64,000 nucleotides of DNA from positions 61,001-125,000 of the forward strand of contig JBAMJV010002966.1 in the NCBI GenBank assembly GCA_037951105.1. The letters run 5' to 3'. Within the stretch, counting starts at the first letter, position 1. Every line of letters begins with the position of its first letter. Positions 55,542-64,000 of the stretch are shown one piece after another. The notes under the pieces were generated by a model. That model had not been told where the DNA came from and made no database searches. It worked only from the letters and a program-made list of their open reading frames with translations. Position numbers and translations under genes: made by a program. Source of the DNA: Echinarachnius parma. Lineage: Eukaryota; Echinodermata; Echinoidea; Clypeasteroida; Echinarachniidae.

Positions 55542-56745
55542 TTATTATTATTCTTTATTTTTCTTATTTCCAATCACTTTTTTGTTACCACGATAACTTG
55601 AAAATGGCTCAATCAAGTGCCTTGAAATTTGGCACACATATATATAGGCATATGGACAAAGCAAAATAAGGTTTTGAACCCTGACCTTGACTGATGACGT
55701 CATCTAGGCGCCATTTTGTAAAATTTTCTGAATATCTTCTCATGATCATATCTTCATAACGAAAAGTTGTTTCTCATTCATATTTATCATGATCAAGGTC
55801 AATATCCGTCCGGTCAATTTCAGGTCAAAAAACGCGCGCGCATGCGTACGTGCGCGCGTCAGCGCGCGCGCAAAATTTTAAAATGTTCAAAATCGTCGCA
55901 AATTCATTTTGGATACGTTTTAGGCCATTTTAAGCATTTTACGAAAAAACGCGCACACGCGCATGCGCGCGCGTTTTCGCGCGTACTGGCATTTTGCAAC
56001 ATAGAATCGCCGAATTTTCTCTGTTATCATATTTAGCCCATCTTTCCAAGCATTTTGATACCTTGTTCACCTTTTTCTGACTAGTAAAAACGCAATGAGC
56101 TTCCGTTCAAGAAACATGTCCGTGCGCGCGAGCTCTTGTAATACATAGCATATATGGGCAAAAACATGCCTATACAAAATTCATTGTAACTCTTCAGAAT
56201 GGATGGGAACTCCCAAGTCTTTTTTTCATATTTGGATAGATTATGAGTCGGAGATATGATTTCATGTCTCATTTGATCCTCAATTAACTCATGGCGTCAT
56301 CATAATGGCCTCCGAACTCAAAATTTCAATTTGCATATTATGACGTCAGCATATTTTTGGAAAATTTATTGTATCTCTGTAAATATTGATCGATTTTCTT
56401 CCAAATTTTGATATGTTCTAGCTGAGACAATTCTCTACAAATATAATAACCACGATTTTTCATTTTGACAAAGGCATCATGGCGTATTTTTGCGATTTAA
56501 GGAGGCATGTCATTTTTTAACATTTTGCGTGTATTCTCTATGGGACATGACTTTTTTTCAAAACTGGATTCTACATTCCCGTCTTTCGCGACCAATATCT
56601 TCTTCGTTTTAGCTTCGTTTACGCTGAACTTCGAGTATGTTGTAGCTGAGACAATAAGCTATCTCAAATGAGCCCTTGATTATGTCTTTAATTTTAGTTC
56701 GACCAGCCCACCTATACTTGTTCTAAACAAGTATTACAATTCTAG
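55542..56745 (+). mobile_element. Helentron-like array unit 4 (no leader module)
   Basis: A 1204-bp unit, again joined by attattattc, ending in ctag at 56742-56745 and running into the ATT microsatellite. Confidence 0.55.
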
Positions 56746-56765
56746 TTATTATTATTATTATCATG

Positions 56766-56799
<34 letters not shown>

Positions 56800-56938
56800 G
56801 AAATAGTATTATTATTATTATTATTATCGTTATTATTATTATTATTATTATCGTTATTATTATCATTATTATTATCATTATAATTAATATTATTATTATT
56901 ATCATTATTATTATTATCATTATCATTACTATAATTTG

Positions 56939-56971
<33 letters not shown>

Positions 56972-57105
56972 TATTAGTATTATTATTATCATTATTATTA
57001 TTATAATTATTATTATTATTATTATCATTATTATTATTATCATTATTATTACTATAATTTGTATTATTGTTATTATTATTATCATTATTAGTATTCTATT
57101 TGTGA
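56746..57105. repeat. (ATT)n microsatellite, 360 bp
   Basis: Imperfect ATT/TTA run with tca and gtt interruptions. It directly follows the last array unit and resembles an expansion of the attattatt linkers between units. Poly-Ile open frames on both strands are artefacts. Confidence 0.95.
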
Positions 57106-57312
57106 GAAAAAAACACCTCGTATTCGGAAAAAATAAGTTAAAGGGATACAGTAGGATGGCACAGCGTGTTATAATGAGGCTAAACGAAGTTTTCTATTCA
57201 AGTCTACCGATAGAGGGCGCATGAGTTTCCAACTCGCTCGGTAGATGCGATCAACAAAGCGATTTGACAGCATCGTTTGTCGCCCTCTCTATTTGGCTAC
57301 ATGTTTACTCAA

Positions 57313-58191
57313 TATGGCGATATGTCTCGGTAAGTCAATCTTGACATTATTAGCTTTCGTTTGATACCAATTTTGCCATATTTTGTTTAATTTTTGACAT
57401 GTTTTTTGTCATCAATAAAAAGTGATTTTTTTTCGTCCTTACGATAGAGGTTTTGGACATAGTCTTCTTCTTTGCTAGTTCCTGACTGGATGAAACAATG
57501 TTTCAGCTAGATTTTGCAAGATATGAGTCGTTGATTATCTGGTTGACCGTATAATGTGAAAAATGGTGGGATACATGTGTGATTTCGGTGAATAAAAGGC
57601 AACTGAAATCGGCTAAAATCTCACTAACTAGCGATGTTTTACCGGAAGTTGTGAGGAACTTGACTCGAAACCGCGGGAAATAACCATGGTTACCGTGGTA
57701 AAGCCGGGAATTCTTCCGTAGCCCGAGAGGTCGCCAGCGACGGTTGTTTTCTTGCTCAGTCCCATATGCTCAAATTCGTGTGGGAGTGGAAGCGGAATGC
57801 ATTGTAATTTGTATTTGTAGTTCTATTTGCAATTACTAATCATCAACGACTGTTCAGCATTTAGATGAGGGTAAGTTGTAGATCTGAACCTAATTTGTAT
57901 TCCTCGATTCTTGTTGGAACAGATAAAATCGTGAGTTTATTTTCATTTTTAATATTTATTTATTCTATTTTTAGTTAGTAGAATAGTATTTTAGTAATAG
58001 TATAGTAACCTTTTTTTCCTTTCTTATCTAAACAGGGATTCCTTGGATTGGAACCTGGCCTGATGGCCATCTGTCATCTGTTTCAACTTTCATCTTCCGA
58101 AGAGTTTATCTTTGCCTTTGGGGATTCTACTGTACGTGATTTGGAGGACAGACAATGTTATTCAGAATTTGAACCAGAACTTGTCTTCTGA
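57313..58191 (+). other. Possible spliced transcript pieces, unrecognised
   Basis: atggcgatatgtctcg is followed at once by gtaagtc (57329). A second donor, gatgagggtaagtt, lies at 57868, and a strong polypyrimidine acceptor ending ctaaacag lies at 58035. From the acceptor one frame stays open for 51 codons to the stop at 58189-58191 (reads SSSEEFIFAFGDSTVRDLED). The frames do not join simply across the proposed intron, and no protein family is recognised. It may be non-coding or a TE transcript. Confidence 0.25.
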
Positions 58192-58769
58192 AGTCAATGT
58201 GAATTTTTTCCTGGCGCTACGGTACACACCTTTTTTTTATGAATGTTAAATGATGGACAGAGAATGAGAGATGGTGGACAATACTTATAATAACTAGTAA
58301 CTGACTGTGTCTGTATTGCACATTAATAGGAACAAATAATTTGGAATTTGGGAAAGAGACCAGCTTCATTTTCGCGAACTCTTCAATATGCAGTTTTTCT
58401 TCGGACTAGTATTATTATTCGCTGGATGGGATTCATTCAACAGCCAAAGGAAATTGTTTTCTTGCATACAATTTGGAACTCTTCCTGATAAAACGTACTT
58501 CACATAATATTTTATCTGCACCGGCGGTAACAAGAAAAGTGCCAAAGAAACTGTACCAAAAAAACTGTTTACAACGGAAAAAAATAAACTTATTGGTAAA
58601 GGATAGAAAGAATGACTTGCATACATATATCAGAAAGGGAATACGCAGCGCATCAAGGCCAAGGGCAAAGAAGTCTGCAGAGGTACATGTATGTACACAT
58701 GTACATCGCTTTGGTTTGACATTCCCTAAGTTGCTAGCTGATCCTAAGGAACAAATCGCCATGTGCCTG

Positions 58770-59480
58770 ACCTGCACCCATCAAGCACCTGATGCTGCCA
58801 ACCTCCTGCATCATCCACCACGACATCCAACTCTTGCCAGCGATCGTCCCAGCGCAACTCCAACTTGCAAATAACCATCCACCTGATGCACCTAACCATT
58901 GCCCATCACAGGTTTATGGCAATCACTAGTTGCCCAAGCAGGTACATTTTGTTTCTAATTCTCATGATTATGTTGTAATAGTCTTGGGGTCACAGAAATC
59001 TTGATTGATGTCCACAGTGAAAAAAAATAATGATCCAATATTTTCTTGCAGCCATGCCTCTTCTCAAATTTGTTTTCAGTACATGAAACATGATTTTATT
59101 GCATTTTAATTTGAAATATCTTTGATATTTATCATTTATCTATTCTAATTAGAAGGTATGCATAAACATTGTTATACAAATATGTGGTTAAACTGCAAAA
59201 GAAGACAATCTTGACAATATTTTTTAAATTTATTTTTCATACTATCAGGTCCCAAGAGTGAAGTTTGTACACCTTGACCATCATTCAACATGGCCACCTG
59301 ATACAGCCAACCTGCACCCTCCAAAGTCACCTGATGCTGCCAACCTGCATCATCCACAACATCGAACTCGTGCCAGTAATCGTCCACTGCTAGAGTACCC
59401 ACGTTTACCAATATCCATCCACCACAGGCACCCTATGCACCCAACCATTGCACACCACAACCACACCACACCAGGGCAAT
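58770..59480 (+). repeat. Duplicated Pro/His-rich module
   Basis: 58786-58915 and 59325-59470 share cacctgatgctgccaacct, catcatccac and tgccag.natcgtcc. In both, the same frame is open and gives PDAANLLHHPPRH and PDAANLHHPQHR. This may be a diverged exon duplication or a simple A/C-rich repeat. No domain recognised. Confidence 0.4.
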
Positions 59481-59601
59481 ATCTGACACTTTACAGGTGC
59501 ACGTTTAATATTATCAAGAACGGATACCCAGGAATTACAGAAACAGACTGATTGTAGATTAATACAAAAAACTTTCATCGGTTACAGAGATTCAGATGAA
59601 A

Positions 59602-59682
59602 AATTTACAGCTTCAACTAACCTTAAATTAGGGAACGAAAGCTCGTCAGTCACTAATTTAAGGTTAGTTGAAGTTGTAAATT
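59602..59682. repeat. Hairpin with 29-bp arms
   Basis: aatttacagcttcaactaac, then cttaaatta at 59602-59630 faces its complement at 59654-59682, with one mismatch (G.U in RNA) and a 23-nt loop. Confidence 0.85.
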
Positions 59683-59699
59683 GTTCATACTTGTAGATT

Positions 59700-60570
59700 G
59701 AAATTCCATAAAGAATTGAGAGACTCAATTACACCTGAGAAAGATGCATCAACAAGATATGCCAATCTGTTTCTTAGCCACCTATTTATTGTGCACCAAA
59801 GAGGCTGAGGTTGAAACAAATTGAACTTAAATGAATTTAATAATATTTTCTTTGCAGTGTATTTCTATACCAAAATCCATTTTCTGTGCAGGAAACATCT
59901 TTTATTTCTAAGTTTTAAATAAATGCATTTTTAACACATTGTTCTGTTTGTAGTTCTGCACAATCTGTAGTTTAGGTAAGTGACAAAAATATTCATCGTT
60001 GAATATTCCACTGGAAGGGGATACAAAGCTACAACAAATCAATATTTTATTCACACCCAATGATCAGAATTATGTTTGTCAGGCTCGTCACCAATACTGT
60101 TTAAGTAAAGTCTCATGTAAACCCACATTATGAGTAACAGCATTAAAAACAAATGGAAAATTTAGAAAACGTATCAAATATAACTTGTTTTCTTTCAAAG
60201 ACCCAGTTCCAATCATTTCACTTCTTGATAAATTTGTATAAATGCAATGGTGGATTTTTACTGATGCATGTATACAACTATTCCTTTAAAACGCGTGGGG
60301 AATTACATATTCAGACACAAGAACATTTTTATAGATGTCATAGGAAAAAACCTAGTTCATGGCCAAACTTCTTGACGAGCTAGGAGATGTTTTCCTCACA
60401 CGTAAATCTATATGAAAAAGGTGTGTTCTTTTTTTGTTGAAGTTCTGACTAGTAGAACAATGGCACAACTCTGTAGCTCAATTTAGAGTTCAATCTATGA
60501 AAATGAAGATGATCATTCACAACCTTTGATTTCTTTTTGTGAATACTGGTAATAGGATTTATTGTTATTT
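59700..60570. other. Unassigned AT-rich stretch
   Basis: No gene or repeat end recognised. Confidence 0.4.
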
Positions 60571-60579
60571 TGAAGTGAT

Positions 60580-61010
60580 CACTATGACTGATGAGTGATG
60601 AATCATTGATGGTGGGGAGGACGATGGATGATGACATGATGATTGTGACGATGACGTCGATGATGATGTCGATGATCGTGAGGATAATGACGTGATTATC
60701 GTTACGATGACGCGGTGGTGATGATGATAATGATGATGACATGATGATTGTGACGATGATGTTGGTAATCATGACGATGGCGTCGATCGTGACGATGATG
60801 CTGTCGATGATGACGTGATTATCGTTACGATGACGGTGGTGATGATGATGATGATGTTGATGGTGATAATGATGGTGATGTTGATGATGCACGATGATGA
60901 TGCATGCTGATACTTGATAATGATGAAGATGTTGACAATGTTGATCGTGATGATGACGATGCCAGTAACGATGTTGATGATAATGATAATGATGTTGTTG
61001 ATGATGGTTA
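60580..61010. repeat. GAT-rich low-complexity DNA
   Basis: Imperfect gatgatgat, gatgacgat and gttgatgat runs; the His-rich minus-strand frame is an artefact. Confidence 0.9.
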
Positions 61011-62310
61011 TGACAATTAACTGTATGGCAAAAATAAAATTAGAGATTATAGTTCCAAGTAACCAATTTCACTGACATACAACAGAGTCATTTGAACCCC
61101 GGTTCAAAAATATATGATATAAATTATATAAAACAAATAATGAGCTTTAACAATTGAAATTTACACCAAATGATTATGAATATCTACCCCTCTGATCCTG
61201 AAGAAAAAAAAATGGAAAGAACAATCTTCTGGAATGGTTTTGTAAGAAAGTTCACTATTACAAAACTAAGTCTTATGTATTTCTTTGAAACAAGATGTTA
61301 CATAATAGGGTGGCAAATTACATTACATAGCCACAACATATAGTTCATAATTTAGCACATGTCTTACTCTTTCAAATGATACCTCACTTACAACCATATA
61401 GCACCTTCTAATGATTTTGTACATTTTTTTAGGTAACTGAAATATAAATTCCACTCTGTAACTGAATTAACATATGCTCAGCAGTATGTAGTAGGCCTAC
61501 TATACCTAGAAATTATGAGTATAAGTATAATACATATTATTAATTGCTCACATGCGTGAGAAGCCTTTGTAATGCATTGAACGTTACTATTGCAATCCCA
61601 GTGAAGACATTATTTGTATTTTCACTTTTTTCTTGTTCAAGTCATGTTCGATGATAACAACATACACAATAATACGTATGTGGGGCAATATAAAGCCGTT
61701 TATTCCGGGGGTTACGCACCCGAAAGTAAAATCAGGTGCGTGTTCGTTCATGGCCAACTGCATGCAGAGCACGCTGTACGTGATAATCGCGCAGTACATA
61801 GAGAATCGACGCAGAGCAAGAGATCGATGGCGTGGTATCCCCCGGTTCGAAATGATCGCAAATCGACCATGTCAATTATTTGCCGAAGTCTCGTATGCAT
61901 CGCCTAGTATTTTGCTAGTTCCTGACCGGATGAAAAAACAACCTTTACAGAAAGTATGATATTCTGCTAGAGCAATATCTATAAACAGTAGTAAGTAATT
62001 AATATTTTGGATACACGGAGAATGAAAAGTGTTTTTTAACGAAAGAAATTACTTTTCAAACTTATTTTTTTCACAAGTTTTTATTCCTATTTTTACACAT
62101 TTTAAAACATCAATTTTTACGAGTTGAATACCATATTACAATCTTTATAGTTTAAGCTTACAATTTGTGGCAAATTCATGGTCGGAAAATTAATTCTGAG
62201 CACACAGGGAGAAGGGGAACTGGGCCATGTCGTAGCTCATTATAGGCATTATATGCAATATTTTATGCATACGACTTGCATTGATGCAAGCGATTCACAA
62301 CGCGTTGCAT
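61011..62310. other. Unassigned AT-rich stretch
   Basis: Overlapping open frames at 61614-61959 have no recognisable motif. gctagttcctgaccggatgaa at 61915 resembles 57475-57495 (gctagttcctgactggatgaa), a short shared word of unknown origin. Confidence 0.35.
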
Positions 62311-62316
62311 GTATAC

Positions 62317-62874
62317 TGGATAGTTGAGTTCTGGTAAGGAGAGTACAGTTTTAGTGAAACTGAATTTTAGTAACCAAAACCTGCATCATTACATTACAAA
62401 CTAATAGTTATAACTAGAAAGGAACACAAAATTACAAATGACGTAGTAAAGATCATGTTATCATTCAAAAAGAGCCGTTAAAACGTAAGAGGGCGCACTC
62501 TAAACACTCATCGGTTTCAACCATTTTGAATAAAATATTGTGCATGTGATGCTTTGTTGAAATAGTGATTAGATAGAGAAATAACCAACAACTATTTAAA
62601 TACCTATTTTGTAACTTTTTTGAAAAGAGGAAGCATTTTTTAGAATTTTTAACGGCTGGTTCAAAATTCTCTAATAAACCCGGGGCCCCGGGTTTATTAC
62701 AAATTGTTATATTTATGGATATTTCAGCCGTTTCTGAACCGATTTTGATCAAACAAAGATGATTTTATTGTTTAAATAATATGCTCTTTCAAATTTTACA
62801 GTTTTTCATTACCTCACAAACCAATTAAGTAGTCTAGCGCCCTCTCTACCAAAACTCAACTTTCCCTTTAAAGA
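62317..62874. mobile_element. MITE, AAAGGG.TAGTTGAGTTTTGGTA family
   Basis: The left end ggatagttgagttctggtaa faces taccaaaactcaactttccc at 62847-62866. The interior matches 10484-10950 in the same orientation. Confidence 0.8.
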
Positions 62875-63016
62875 AGGTATGGTAATCTGTTATATTGTAT
62901 AATGAATCATTGTAATCACATCGTTTACTCATATAATGGCCAGCGGCATGTCTAAAAGAGGTTATCTGAGATATATGCCCCACAGTCGACATTTCAATAA
63001 TTACAGAGATTGAACA

Positions 63017-63071
63017 CCCCCCCCCCATGCTAATACATGTACTTGTACCCCCCCCCCCCCCCCCCCCCCCA
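63017..63071. repeat. C-run low-complexity DNA
   Basis: Two poly(C) tracts separated by atgctaatacatgtacttgtac. Confidence 0.9.
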
Positions 63072-63442
63072 GTAAGTCGACTCTCGCTCTATTACTGTTA
63101 ATGGTGGTTTGCACAGTTGAAAATGAGGTACATGTTTTCTAGATGACATTAATTTTTTCCAAGAAAATTAAGATTTAATTCATTTGGGGGTTTCCTTTCT
63201 CAAATGAATCGTTATTTTAGATTTTACTTGGCTAACACGGATTTGTTGACTCCTATTTTTCATTGTATTATATATGTTCTGTTTTTTAAGAATGTACACT
63301 TTGTTAAATAACTATTGTAAATACCTAAACATTTGCAAATTAGATTGTTAATATTGTAAATAATATTGACTTGATTGCTAATTGAAATTAACGATGAATG
63401 CATTTCATTTTAATTCAGTTTAGTCTTACCACATCAGTGACG

Positions 63443-63820
63443 TTAAAGGGACTTAGTAACATTGTCCAAATCCTCAAAATAAAATTTGAATTCTAGCGGT
63501 TCCCTCATACCTTGTTGTATTCGTATTAACAATAAAATCACAGGTTTCGGTTTTTCAAATTTCCCTTTCGTTACAAAGATATGTACGATCGAAGTATTCA
63601 GATAAGAAAAACTCCCCCGGAGTTTTTCTTACCGTGTACAAAGTGAGTGCAGTGAGTTAGTGACTATCGCATTTTCGTTCATTACTTGGCCATGCAATGT
63701 CCATTTGACTTGAAATTTTCACACAATACCCTGAGGACATATGAGATAACAACAGCATACATTGCATCAACCATTCATCACTTTTTGCACATGTCAACAA
63801 AGTTACTAGATCCCTTTAAT
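63443..63820. mobile_element. MITE, TTAAAGGGATCTAGTAAC family, intact copy
   Basis: gttaaagggacttagtaaca at the left faces agttactagatccctttaa at 63800-63818. This is the uninterrupted reference for the split copies at 22471-25480 and 29210-30124. It carries its own 13-bp perfect hairpin at 63603-63631. Confidence 0.85.
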
Positions 63821-64000
63821 ATAATGCTAGTGAATATTACGATGTATCGTTCAGAGCGAAGCACGGAGTAACAGCTAAACATGCGTTACATGATCGAACA
63901 TGTCTCGGCCATTTTGGTTCTTGTCAAACTATATTATAGTGAACGAATGGTGGCCAGCTGAATACTGCTGTATACACATTGTACAAATGCATAATTCACA

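Noticed and set aside
52053-56036. Four copies of an identical 89-codon open frame
   Set aside because: The frame is kept because the 1.2-kb unit is tandemly repeated and nearly identical. It lies in alternating GC tracts and has no protein-like features or start context.
56723-57224. Long poly-isoleucine open frames on both strands
   Set aside because: These are translations of the ATT microsatellite.
60449-60892. His-rich minus-strand open frame, and similar frames at 27817-28101
   Set aside because: These are translations of GAT/ATC low-complexity DNA.

Overview
This window looks like AT-rich, intron-type invertebrate DNA that is almost entirely built from transposable elements, with very little host coding sequence. 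Two intronless TRIM-like B-box genes, tRNA-derived SINEs, CR1/L2/Jockey-like and other LINE relics, a Crypton-type tyrosine recombinase, DIRS-like and Penelope-like scraps, mariner, pogo and hAT-type elements and a Helentron-like tandem array sit together. That mixture fits an invertebrate deuterostome (echinoderm most likely, amphioxus or hemichordate possible). The assignment is an inference from gene-family content, not from a diagnostic marker.

Layout. 1-1.7 kb: G/T-rich relic ending in direct and inverted repeats, DIRS-like. 1.7-6.8 kb: foldback and TIR elements. 6.8-14.2 kb: almost gene-free; a minus-strand LINE tail, a hairpin module at 8.1 kb, old MITEs and a TAGTC-rich domain at 11.8-13.3 kb. 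14.3-17.2 kb: the most unusual block, a Crypton-like tyrosine recombinase gene with one frameshift, flanked by about 285-bp direct repeats that each run into a long hairpin. 17.5-22.3 kb: SINE and LINE tails and MITEs. 22.5-25.5 kb: a three-level nest (MITE holding a mariner-like transposon holding a small TIR element). 26.1-27.2 kb: B-box gene 1. 28-43 kb: pogo-like and hAT-like MITEs, a roughly 3-kb segmental duplication (30.0-32.7 and 36.0-39.4 kb) whose second copy cuts off a LINE, SINEs, and a long-TIR mariner-like MITE. 44.7-46.3 kb: a 1.5-kb foldback element rich in octamer motifs. 46.9-47.9 kb: B-box gene 2. 48.2-51.4 kb: a 3.2-kb TIR element carrying nine copies of one 14-mer. 51.6-57.1 kb: four tandem units of about 1.2 kb with Helitron/Helentron-like 3' ends, then a long ATT microsatellite. 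57.1-64 kb: possible spliced but unrecognised transcript pieces, GAT-rich low-complexity DNA and more MITEs.

Only three regions look like substantial protein-coding genes: the two B-box paralogues (host genes, apparently intact) and the Crypton recombinase (mobile-element gene, nearly intact). The LINE and mariner reading frames are visibly broken. The two B-box genes are related by DNA-level duplication, because homology runs upstream through a shared 3' splice-acceptor-like sequence. The strongest candidates for something undescribed are the Crypton with long direct repeats and variable hairpin modules (including a hairpin whose two copies differ only by compensating base pairs), the 14-mer-studded TIR element, and the foldback and 'tttcgtc'-phrase MITE families.
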